Below the pieces are notes generated by a model that was given only the letters and a program-made list of their open reading frames with translations, was not told the origin of the DNA and did not search any database. DNA of 12,307 bases, from the NCBI GenBank assembly GCA_903909295.1, contig CAIVVG010000042.1, positions 1 through 12,307 on the forward strand, written 5' to 3'. Made by a program: the position numbers and the translations under genes. This document shows, in pieces, positions 1-6,148 of this stretch (the stretch's first letter is position 1; the number at the start of each line of letters is the position of its first letter). The stretch comes from an uncultured Chlamydiae bacterium. Lineage in GTDB: Bacteria > Chlamydiota > Chlamydiia > Chlamydiales > SM23-39.

Positions 1-155
1 ACATGATTGTTCTACTGGTTGGAGGACATAAGAATGCTCAAGAAAAAGAGATCAAAAAAGCGGCCAAAATAATCCCGAAAATCGATCATACAAATGATCG
101 GTTTGAAGGGGCAAACAAATATTCCCAACAGCTGGGGCTCCGCGTACTGCCATAA
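1..155 (+). CDS. C-terminal end of a probable HigB/RelE-type (Gp49-like) toxin, partial
   Basis: An open frame runs in from the left edge (first in-frame ATG at 3-5) and stops at TAA 153-155, leaving 50 visible residues. The segment VLLVGGHKNAQEKEIKKA resembles the end of Gp49/HigB-like RelE-superfamily toxins, where a hydrophobic strand is followed by a GG-x-K turn and a charged helix starting near (Q/D)-x-(D/E)IK. These toxins are ribosome-dependent mRNA endonucleases usually paired with a downstream antitoxin. No antitoxin gene follows here. The last 25 or so residues (from PKIDHTND) do not look like the usual family end, so the gene may be frameshifted or decayed. The ATG at 3 is probably internal. 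The family call rests on this short motif and I hold it only moderately. Confidence 0.5.
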   Translation, partial: MIVLLVGGHKNAQEKEIKKAAKIIPKIDHTNDRFEGANKYSQQLGLRVLP

Positions 156-289
156 AGAATCCTGGTTTAGACGTTGAACTTAGAAAAAACATTTTTGTAA
201 CTTTCGGTCAAAAAACTCACGCTTTCCCCCTTTCCCGCATGCGTGGCGAAGCGCACGCATGGGACGCCCTCACGGCGATCCTTTAACGA
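156..289. other. gene-free stretch with a small palindrome
   Basis: I see no coding potential here. The one clear structure is an 8-bp perfect inverted repeat, CATGCGTG at 238-245 against CACGCATG at 254-261, with an 8-nt loop. The stretch 237-309 has a faint tRNA-Leu-like layout (GTGGCGAA at 243-250, tRNA 3' end at 290-309), described under findings. Confidence 0.5.
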
Positions 290-362
290 TTCAAGTCCGG
301 TCACCGGCAAAAAAAAAAGCTCCCGAGAGGGAGCTTTTATTTTGCCGGTGACCGGACTCGAA
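290..362. repeat. 73-bp near-perfect inverted repeat reaching into the tRNA-Leu 3' end
   Basis: Positions 290-309 match the reverse complement of 343-362 at 19 of 20 bases; the mismatch is A versus G in the TTCRAGT T-loop sequence. The right arm is the 3' end of tRNA-Leu(CAA): T-loop, 3' T-stem, 3' acceptor strand and discriminator base. The symmetry continues inward through A-rich and T-rich stretches to the terminator hairpin at 318-335, so the whole block is one long palindrome centred near 326. The left arm is therefore a second, inverted copy of a tRNA 3' end. Confidence 0.85.
309..335 (-). terminator. rho-independent terminator of tRNA-Leu(CAA)
   Basis: Read on the minus strand, just after the tRNA, a 7-bp GC-rich stem (AGCTCCC / GGGAGCT) with a 4-nt loop is followed by a run of nine or more T. 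The plus-strand reading also gives the hairpin followed by a TTTTATTTT tract, so it may work in both directions. Confidence 0.85.
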
Positions 363-426
363 CCAGCACCTTATTGCTAAGAGTAGATTTTGAGTCTACC
401 GCGTCTACCAATTTCGCCACACCGGC
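343..426 (-). tRNA. tRNA-Leu (anticodon CAA)
   Basis: The minus strand folds into an 84-nt class II tRNA. It has a 7-bp acceptor stem GCCGGTG/CACCGGC with discriminator A, a D-arm with GGTAGACGC, an anticodon stem GTAGA/TCTAC with loop CTCAAAA (anticodon CAA, reading UUG), a long variable arm, and a TTCGAGT T-loop. CCA is not encoded. It lies 25 bp downstream of the M15 lipoprotein gene on the same strand and ends at its own terminator. Confidence 0.95.
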
Positions 427-436
427 ATGGGAAGCG

Positions 437-442
437 ATTATA
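437..442 (-). promoter_or_regulatory. -10 element for tRNA-Leu(CAA)
   Basis: The minus strand carries a perfect TATAAT 10 nt upstream of the mature tRNA 5' end, directly preceded by TG. No convincing -35 lies at 16-18 nt. It sits in the short gap after the M15 lipoprotein stop and would let the tRNA be transcribed independently. Confidence 0.5.
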
Positions 443-451
443 CAGGAATGT

Positions 452-1264
452 CTAATTATGCGCATACCCTTTGTTGGCTTTGGCCCAATCGTAGACGACT
501 CTCTCGCGGGTGTCTCTGTCGTAACGGACTTGGAGGGAAACGTAGGGATGGGGGTGTCTGTTATCAGCATCTCTTCCTTCGTCTTTGTGGTAGAGGGTGA
601 TAAAGACTTCTTTGTTGAACCAGGGCTGGGTGGCTACAGTCCCCTTTTCGTAGCGTTTGAACTCGAGGTACTCTTTCTCTTTCTGATAGAGGGGGGTCTC
701 TTGGTAATATTGCATGACGAGTCCAACGACTTCGTTGGGCCGGTCTTCCATCCCTTGGATATAAAAATCGACTTCGGCGCCAATCTGGTGTTTGGAAAAG
801 CGGTTTTCTTGGGTGGGATCGGCGTAACCATTATGGACGGGGCAGCGATGGCCACAAGTGATGACGACCCGCTTGCCGGTCTTCTTTTGCAGGTAGTTAA
901 GGAGGTCGGTGAGGATGGGGTAGACGCCCTCTTTACCGCGCAAAATGGGGAGGCCGTGGCGGGGGCTCCCTTCACAATCGGGCAGGGGGGTATCGCTTAC
1001 GCCCACAAGGGGGGGATTCAAAGGTGTCCCTTTACAGCGAAAGAATTCTTTGGTAATTCGAGGGAGGTTGGTGTCAGACTCCCATGGGTAGGGGGCGCGG
1101 GGTGTATGGACGGGGGCGCCAATCGGGTAAAAGTAGTCGTCGCGATTGCGGTACACGTACTCGCCAGTTGCATTGCGGCGGCGCAACTTTTCCCTCTCCG
1201 AGCGCTCCATTCCGGAACAACCGGAAAGGAGAAGGCTCACTAGTAACAATCCTAAGGGCAACAT
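452..1264 (-). CDS. lipoprotein with M15-family (D-Ala-D-Ala carboxypeptidase-like) zinc peptidase domain
   Basis: The product is 270 aa. Residues 1-16 form a lipoprotein signal (MLPLGLLLVSLLLSGC) with lipobox LSGC, so Cys16 should be lipidated after export. Residues 130-250 carry the M15 signature: SKHQIGAEVD at 157-166 fits SxHxxGxxxD, supplying His159 and Asp166 as zinc ligands, and HPHPYVSL near 237-244 supplies the third His. Family members cut peptidoglycan peptides, so a cell-envelope wall-remodelling role is likely but not shown. The frame is open 30 codons further upstream (to 1354), but I chose 1264 because it places the signal peptide at the N terminus and fits the promoter-like sequence at 1290-1318. 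The n-region has no positive charge, which is unusual, and the SD is weak. The start codon shares CATG with divergent ctcB. Confidence 0.75.
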   Translation of the reverse strand: MLPLGLLLVSLLLSGCSGMERSEREKLRRRNATGEYVYRNRDDYFYPIGAPVHTPRAPYPWESDTNLPRITKEFFRCKGTPLNPPLVGVSDTPLPDCEGSPRHGLPILRGKEGVYPILTDLLNYLQKKTGKRVVITCGHRCPVHNGYADPTQENRFSKHQIGAEVDFYIQGMEDRPNEVVGLVMQYYQETPLYQKEKEYLEFKRYEKGTVATQPWFNKEVFITLYHKDEGRDADNRHPHPYVSLQVRYDRDTRERVVYDWAKANKGYAHN

Positions 1265-2312
1265 GAGCGATTCCAGGTTCGAGACACTTAAGTTACAAGA
1301 GCTGTCTTCGTCTGTCAACAGCTTGGTTTTGAAAAATGTCTCGGAGGCTCTCATTTTTATCTTCTTGGATGGGAAAATTGGCCTGGCAAGCGCAGTGGCG
1401 TGCCAAAGACTGGGTGTTCGGGTGGGATCCCTTTTTTGGGATTGTTGCTCAGATGATTACTTGGGGTTCTCTCTGCGGGAGGCGCTCCTTTTTGGAATCT
1501 CTCATCGGTTGATCTACAAGCGGTTAGAAGCTAGAGATTGGGAAATTTCCTCTTCCTTTTTATATGAGGGGCCAAAAGTGTCTTGGGGTCTTTTCATCAC
1601 TTTGCGAGACGTGACGCAGGCACGGGAGGCTCAGCAAGCTCTTCACCGGAGCGATCGGATGAGAGAACTGGGGCAAATCGCTGCGACGGTGGCTCATGAG
1701 ATCCAAAATCCTTTGGGGGGCATTCGGGGCTATGCGACGCTTCTGTACAGAGATTTAGAGGGGTCTCCTCATCTGCAAGAGATGGCGGGGTTTGTGATCG
1801 AGGGGGCAAAAGCGTTGGAAAACCAGGTGCGGACGATCTTGCACTACGCCCGTCCGGTGCAATTGGAGCTCCGGTCGGTGGAACTGGGGGCTTATTTAAA
1901 GCGGTTTGGCAAGGCGGTTCGGGTGGACCCAGCTTGTCCTGAGGCGGTGCAGTGGAACTTTCACATTCCGCAAGATTCGATCTGGGCTCCGATCGATCCG
2001 GAGGCGCTGCAAAGAGCGCTTTTGAACCTCGTGTTCAATGCGTTCCAGGCGATGGATAAAGGGGGGCTCCTCACAATTTCGCTCCTGCGTATGGAGACTT
2101 CCTGCCAAATTGCGATCTCCGATACGGGGGTGGGGGTATCTGAGGAGTTGCAAAAAAAACTCTTTTCCCCTTTCTTTACGACTAAGCAGGGGGGCAATGG
2201 GATTGGCCTCGTCGAGACGCAAAAAATCGTTCAGGCTCACGGGGGGACGATCGAAATGAGATCTCAGCTAGGGAAGGGCTCTACCTTTACCATTACCTTA
2301 AGGACGCCATGA
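1263..2312 (+). CDS. ctcB: cytosolic PAS-domain sensor histidine kinase (CtcB/AtoS-like)
   Basis: The product is 349 aa. Residues about 20-120 look like a PAS sensor domain. Residues 135-200 are the HisKA dimerisation domain with phosphoacceptor His145 in AHEIQNPLGG. Residues 235-347 are the HATPase domain: N-box NLVFNAFQAM with Asn259, G1 box DTGVGV (287-292), F box FSPFFTTK, and G2 box GNGIGL (311-316). There is no membrane segment or signal peptide, so it senses something in the cytosol. It should autophosphorylate and pass phosphate to the regulator encoded next, with which it overlaps in ATGA, a sign of translational coupling. In Chlamydia the CtcB-CtcC pair controls sigma-54 transcription. 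The frame is open upstream to 1146, but that stretch is antisense to the lipoprotein gene and lacks domain content. ATG 1263 has AAGGG about 5 nt upstream. Confidence 0.9.
   Translation: MSDSRFETLKLQELSSSVNSLVLKNVSEALIFIFLDGKIGLASAVACQRLGVRVGSLFWDCCSDDYLGFSLREALLFGISHRLIYKRLEARDWEISSSFLYEGPKVSWGLFITLRDVTQAREAQQALHRSDRMRELGQIAATVAHEIQNPLGGIRGYATLLYRDLEGSPHLQEMAGFVIEGAKALENQVRTILHYARPVQLELRSVELGAYLKRFGKAVRVDPACPEAVQWNFHIPQDSIWAPIDPEALQRALLNLVFNAFQAMDKGGLLTISLLRMETSCQIAISDTGVGVSEELQKKLFSPFFTTKQGGNGIGLVETQKIVQAHGGTIEMRSQLGKGSTFTITLRTP
1290..1318 (-). promoter_or_regulatory. putative sigma-70-type promoter for the M15 lipoprotein gene
   Basis: On the minus strand a perfect -35 TTGACA (1313-1318) is followed by a 17-nt spacer and a weak -10 TAACTT (1290-1295). 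The predicted transcript start, near 1283, lies about 19 nt before the 1264 start codon. The element sits inside the ctcB coding sequence, as it must if the divergent genes have no intergenic space. Confidence 0.4.
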
Positions 2313-3661
2313 TCGACAAAATTCTAATTGCAGACGATGAGCCTTTGATGCTCCGCTTCATGGCGGAGACGCTCCGCAGGTTAGGGAAAGAGGTGACCCT
2401 CGCAGTTGACGGCGCCGAGGCGATTCGGCTCTTGCAGCAAGAGGCTTTCGATCTCATCATCACCGATATGATGATGCCTCACAAAACAGGTATCGATGTC
2501 CTCAAAGCGGCAAAAGGCTCTTCTTCTCTAGTTATTTTAGCGACCGCTCATGGGACGATTGAGTCAGCGGTCGAGGCGATGAAGTCGGGGGCTTTTCACT
2601 ACCTGATCAAGCCTTTTTCTCCCGACGCACTCGAGGGCGTCCTCAAAAAAGCCGAGGAGCACTCGCGCTGTCTTTTGGAAAACCAGTTTTACTGTGAGGA
2701 GAGATCCGATCATAAAAAAGCGCAGCTCATCGCCAAGAGCCCCCCTATGCAAAAGGTGTTGCAAGATCTCGAAAAAATTGCAAAAAGCCAGGCGAGCATT
2801 TTTATCACAGGTGAATCGGGAACAGGTAAAGAGGTGATTGCAGGGGCGATCCATCAGTTGTCTAGCCGTTCTCGCTCTCCCTTCATCAAGGTCAATTGCG
2901 CAGCGATCCCAGAGACGCTTCTCGAATCGGAATTTTTCGGTCATGAGCGGGGCTCTTTTACGGGGGCGCACCTGCGTAAAATCGGCCGGTTTGAGCTGGC
3001 CGATCAAGGAACACTCCTGCTCGATGAGGTGACCGAGATTCCCCTCTCGTTGCAGCCCAAATTACTCAGAGCCATTCAGGAGCAGGAGTTTGAGCGGGTG
3101 GGCGGCGTGCGCCCCATCAAGGTCAATTGCCGCTTTTTAGCGACTTCCAACCGGAATATGCGCGAGGCAATTGAGCTTAAGATTTTTCGAGAAGATTTGT
3201 TTTATAGGCTCAATGTCGTACCGATCCATTTACCTCCCTTGCGAGAGCGGCGGGAAGATATTGGGGCTCTTGCCGAGTTCTTCTTGGAACGTTTCTGCAG
3301 GGAAAATCACAAACCTCCCAAAAAGTTCACCGAGCGGGCCGTAAAAAAACTGCTCGACTACCACTGGCCGGGCAATGTGAGGGAACTGGCCAATATCATC
3401 GAGCGGACAGTGGTGCTCGATTTCGACCCGCTGATCGATGCCGAACATTTATATCTCGACTCCCCTCTTCCGCAACAAACAGCAAAAGCCGTTTCTATGC
3501 CGATCGGCATGAGCCTGCATGAACTGGAAAAACAGCTGATTTTGCAGACGTTGGACGCAGAGCACCAAAATAGGACGCGCACCGCAGCCATCTTAGGCAT
3601 TAGCGTTCGGACTTTGAGAAATAAACTTCATGAATATGAGATTGTATCGGACGGCTCGTGA
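2309..3661 (+). CDS. ctcC: NtrC-family sigma-54-dependent response regulator (CtcC/AtoC-like)
   Basis: The product is 450 aa and has all three NtrC-type domains. The receiver spans 1-120, with acidic pocket Asp9/Asp10, phosphoacceptor Asp53, Thr79 and Lys101. The AAA+ sigma-54 activator spans about 140-380: Walker A GESGTGKE (168-175), the sigma-54-contacting loop GSFTGA (215-220), Walker B LLLDE (236-240), and an arginine-finger region FREDLFYR (293-300). A C-terminal Fis-type helix-turn-helix lies at 421-445 (TAAILGISVRTLRNKL). Once phosphorylated by CtcB it should assemble into a ring and remodel sigma-54 polymerase from upstream sites. The start overlaps the ctcB stop. The last 69 nt overlap the convergent MAF-family gene, exactly where the DNA-binding helices are encoded. 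Confidence 0.93.
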   Translation: MIDKILIADDEPLMLRFMAETLRRLGKEVTLAVDGAEAIRLLQQEAFDLIITDMMMPHKTGIDVLKAAKGSSSLVILATAHGTIESAVEAMKSGAFHYLIKPFSPDALEGVLKKAEEHSRCLLENQFYCEERSDHKKAQLIAKSPPMQKVLQDLEKIAKSQASIFITGESGTGKEVIAGAIHQLSSRSRSPFIKVNCAAIPETLLESEFFGHERGSFTGAHLRKIGRFELADQGTLLLDEVTEIPLSLQPKLLRAIQEQEFERVGGVRPIKVNCRFLATSNRNMREAIELKIFREDLFYRLNVVPIHLPPLRERREDIGALAEFFLERFCRENHKPPKKFTERAVKKLLDYHWPGNVRELANIIERTVVLDFDPLIDAEHLYLDSPLPQQTAKAVSMPIGMSLHELEKQLILQTLDAEHQNRTRTAAILGISVRTLRNKLHEYEIVSDGS

Positions 3662-5146
3662 TAAATAGGCGCCCCAATCAGCGGGAGGCCTATGGAAGAG
3701 GAGCGATGTAGCGAGCTCCTCTGAGAGCTCAATTTCTGCCAAGGCCTTAGAGCCAGAGACCTCGCCGGCTAAAATTCGCAGATGACCCACCACTTTTTCC
3801 AAACTCTCTTTGAGTTCCGTTAAATCGGGTGAGGTAAGGCGGGGCGCTGCGGCGACCGTTTCAGCGACCGAACTCCTAGAAACAAAACCTGTGAGGGGCA
3901 CTTGCTCCAAAGGGACAAAGGGGATCCCCTTAAATCCAAGCCCCTCCACCGTCGTATTGATGAAGCGAGTTTCGGGATACTGCTTTGCAAAAGCGGAGAC
4001 GCTCTCCGACTCCATGATCCAACGGATGGCTGTTTCCACCCTTTTGCCGGTACGGCTCTTGCGCCAGACCTTTTGATCGGCGCCGTTTTCAGAAGGGTGC
4101 CCATGAGCCGCTACCACTCCTGGCGCATATCGCTTCCGATTTGTGTAAGCCAGATCGAGGCCATTGAACAAAATAGGGTTGCACCCTAAAAATTGGGCCC
4201 AAGCGATGCACATGGCCGTGACCGAAAGCGCTTCCGGATGGAGATCTCCGCTGAGCAAAGGATCGGTAAGCTCCATCTCCTCTTCAACCCACAGCTCGGG
4301 AAGCCCCCCAATACCGCTCCGCATATATCCCAAGGGCCCTGCGTGGTTCTGTAATACGGAGGGAAACACCCGAGTCGAGTAGAGAAGCGGCATCGCAGGG
4401 ACAGACACATTCTGAAAGCGCGTCCCCTCTTCAGGATTGGGATCGATGGCCATCCCAAAGTGGGGAACGATCCCTTGCGAAGTGAGAGCCGCAATCGTGG
4501 ACCCCCCTGCGATCAACAGAGCCTTCTCCTGAGCCGTTTTCAAGAGCTCGGTCTGGAGCGAGGGGCCCGCGCCGCAAACAATCGCAGGAACGCCAGAAAA
4601 AGCTCCTTTTAACGCATTGGCGTAAAAGGAGCGGGCTAGATGAGGCGTATTTTGGAGAAAATGGTTCCATAAAAAATCGCCCTGTTCTCGCTCCACGTAC
4701 AAACCTTGCGTCAACGTCGTCTTCCGAAAAAGTTTGAGCCGAATCTGAGACGCTTTGCGCCCCCTCTTTGAGGGAAGTGGAATGACCTCCATGCAGGTAA
4801 AGGGAAACTCCTCGGCCATTGCATCGAGATCCCCGTCCGATTGGACCCAGGTCACATGGACTTGAGGATCTCCCAAGACATCTGATGCCAGAGGTTCTTC
4901 CAAAAACCCCCCCAATAAATCGGCATCCTCCTCTAAAAAAACGAGCCGCCGCTCTTTTTTTTCATGGAGCCACTCTCGGAGCTGCGCATAGACCGCCCCG
5001 TTCCCAATCCCATAGACATAGAGCCCCTCTATTCGCGATAAATCGACTTCGGGTAGCAGCTCTCCAGAGGGTTTTTTACAACCCCACGTATGAGAGAGCA
5101 TCCCTAGAAGAGGAAATCGGTCCATTAAGAGAGTTCTAGCGCGCAT
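3593..5146 (-). CDS. MAF/DUF115-family protein (motility-associated-factor glycosyltransferase-like)
   Basis: The product is 517 aa, cytosolic by sequence. An N-terminal nucleotide-binding-like segment carries YVYGIGNG (43-50) and VFLEEDADLL (69-78). The central DUF115 (MptE-like) domain has IVCGAGPSL (189-197), LLIAGGSTIAAL (210-221), GMAIDPNP (231-238) and FNGLDLAYTN (327-336), the family's usual ligand-binding motifs. MAF proteins in flagellated bacteria attach nonulosonic sugars to flagellin; relatives with this fold transfer pyrophosphate or sugars. No flagellar gene is visible, so the acceptor is unknown. It is the last gene of the hpf operon, its start overlaps the preceding stop by 11 nt, and its 3' end overlaps ctcC by 69 nt. 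The SD is weak, and Met8 (5125) is an alternative start. Confidence 0.8.
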   Translation of the reverse strand: MRARTLLMDRFPLLGMLSHTWGCKKPSGELLPEVDLSRIEGLYVYGIGNGAVYAQLREWLHEKKERRLVFLEEDADLLGGFLEEPLASDVLGDPQVHVTWVQSDGDLDAMAEEFPFTCMEVIPLPSKRGRKASQIRLKLFRKTTLTQGLYVEREQGDFLWNHFLQNTPHLARSFYANALKGAFSGVPAIVCGAGPSLQTELLKTAQEKALLIAGGSTIAALTSQGIVPHFGMAIDPNPEEGTRFQNVSVPAMPLLYSTRVFPSVLQNHAGPLGYMRSGIGGLPELWVEEEMELTDPLLSGDLHPEALSVTAMCIAWAQFLGCNPILFNGLDLAYTNRKRYAPGVVAAHGHPSENGADQKVWRKSRTGKRVETAIRWIMESESVSAFAKQYPETRFINTTVEGLGFKGIPFVPLEQVPLTGFVSRSSVAETVAAAPRLTSPDLTELKESLEKVVGHLRILAGEVSGSKALAEIELSEELATSLLFHRPPADWGAYLSRAVRYNLIFMKFISQSPNANA

Positions 5147-5501
5147 GACAAATCAACTGGTTATAAGGAGGAATGAAAGGGACTGAGCGGCGCTGCCCCT
5201 GCTCGTACCAAATCGTTTCGACGGAAGTGCCATTGGCCAAACAAACAAAAGGGGCCTGGATAAACTGGTTGTATCCCAACAGCTGCTGCTCAGCCGACGG
5301 AGTGAGCGCCCCCGCCTTGCACTCGACCAAAAGGAGCGGTGCCAACCCCTCTTCACCGGGCTTGTAGCACAAAATATCAAAGCGGCGCCCCTGCGAGGCA
5401 CTCCCCTCCTTAGCAATTAAGGAGCGTGGATAGCCGCACTCAGCGACCATCCACTCAATCAGAGAGAGCCTAATCAATTCTTCAGGGTTGGACTTGGACA
5501 A
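5136..5501 (-). CDS. small PD-(D/E)XK-like protein, HSDR_N_2 (type I restriction R N-terminal) family
   Basis: The product is 121 aa. Residues 5-30 resemble the HSDR_N_2 entry helix (PEELIRLSLIEWMV). The nuclease-fold motif follows: GRRFDILCY with Asp42, then LLLVECKAG with Glu60 and Lys62, giving the D-x(n)-E-x-K catalytic triad. This domain is usually the nuclease part of type I restriction R subunits. Here it stands alone without helicase, specificity or methylase genes, so a complete restriction system is not present in this window. The only start in frame before the upstream stop is TTG at 5501, which overlaps the hpf 3' end by 20 nt and suggests translational coupling. Substrate and role are unknown. 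Confidence 0.75.
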   Translation of the reverse strand: MSKSNPEELIRLSLIEWMVAECGYPRSLIAKEGSASQGRRFDILCYKPGEEGLAPLLLVECKAGALTPSAEQQLLGYNQFIQAPFVCLANGTSVETIWYEQGQRRSVPFIPPYNQLICHAR

Positions 5502-6102
5502 GGCCGTAGTTCTCGTCGGGACGTCGGTACATCACCCTGATTTTTTGGTCCTCTTCCGCGCGGAAAATGAGGAAGGGCTCCCCTGAAAATTCCATTTTCA
5601 TCAGAGCTTCATCTTGGCGCAGCGTCTTGAGCGGCAGAGTCTCTTTGGCCACCACTTTGTGGAGCTCGTAGCGATCGTGTTCTTTACGCGCATTTTCAGC
5701 CTCGATGTCCTCATTTACAATCTTCAGATTGTCTTTGAGACCCTCGATCACGTTGACGTGGATGTCGACGGTGGTCAGATCCTTGAAGCGGCGCGACTGC
5801 ATCTTGGATTTGTACTTCAAGATGAGTTGTATCAAGCGGGCAACCGCCTTATCAATGGCTGAGTAGATATTGTCAGTACTCGCCTTGACCTTGATATGAA
5901 AGTGGATAAAATTCATCAAGATGGAGCACGATTGCTCGAGCTTTTGTGCATCGAGCGTGACCATCACATCGATGATGTGGTCAGCCACCCGCTCTACCTT
6001 GTTCAGTTTTTCAAAGACATAGCTTTGAATGGCGTCGGTTATTTGGAAGTGTTTTGCCACAACGGAGATGTTGTAGTGTTCATTGGCAAATTTTTTGTCC
6101 AT
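5482..6102 (-). CDS. hpf: long-form ribosome hibernation promoting factor
   Basis: The product is 206 aa, the size of long HPF. The N-terminal S30AE domain (about 9-105) has the beta-alpha-beta layout (ISVVAKHFQITDAIQSYVF, then MVTLDAQK and HIKVKAS) that binds the 30S decoding region and blocks tRNA and mRNA. After a charged linker, the C-terminal dimerisation domain (about 148-206) has KTLRQDEALMKMEFSG, PFLIFRAE and VMYRRPDENYGLV, typical of proteins that join 70S ribosomes into inactive 100S pairs. In an organism with a dormant infectious stage this would suit ribosome storage (inference). It leads an operon with the HSDR_N-like and MAF-family genes. ATG 6102 has GAGGA upstream and a -10 at 6120-6125. 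Confidence 0.92.
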   Translation of the reverse strand: MDKKFANEHYNISVVAKHFQITDAIQSYVFEKLNKVERVADHIIDVMVTLDAQKLEQSCSILMNFIHFHIKVKASTDNIYSAIDKAVARLIQLILKYKSKMQSRRFKDLTTVDIHVNVIEGLKDNLKIVNEDIEAENARKEHDRYELHKVVAKETLPLKTLRQDEALMKMEFSGEPFLIFRAEEDQKIRVMYRRPDENYGLVQVQP

Positions 6103-6119
6103 GCATCCTCAAAAGACCC

Positions 6120-6148
6120 AGTATAGCACAAGGTTATTTTAACGTCTT
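6120..6148 (-). promoter_or_regulatory. putative hpf operon promoter
   Basis: On the minus strand, -10 TATACT (6120-6125) lies 17 nt downstream of a weak -35 AAGACG (6143-6148). The -10 is preceded by TGTGC, which is close to an extended -10. The predicted leader is only about 11 nt and carries the GAGGA ribosome-binding site. The -35 overlaps the stop codon of the upstream gene. Confidence 0.5.

Noticed and set aside
374..1243. Plus-strand 289-codon open frame
   Set aside because: It is antisense to the M15 lipoprotein gene and runs through tRNA-Leu. Its product is low-complexity and hydrophobic with no domain, whereas the opposite strand has a lipobox and zinc motifs.
1146..1262. N-terminal extension of ctcB (39 codons)
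   Set aside because: It is antisense to the lipoprotein signal peptide and shows no domain content. The PAS domain begins after ATG 1263.
1120..1262. Sigma-54 promoter ahead of ctcB
   Set aside because: A TTGC is present near 1158, but no GG lies at the required distance upstream, so the -24/-12 pattern is not met.
5136..5501. Complete type I restriction-modification system
   Set aside because: Only the small HSDR_N-like nuclease fold is present. No helicase, specificity or methyltransferase gene lies nearby.
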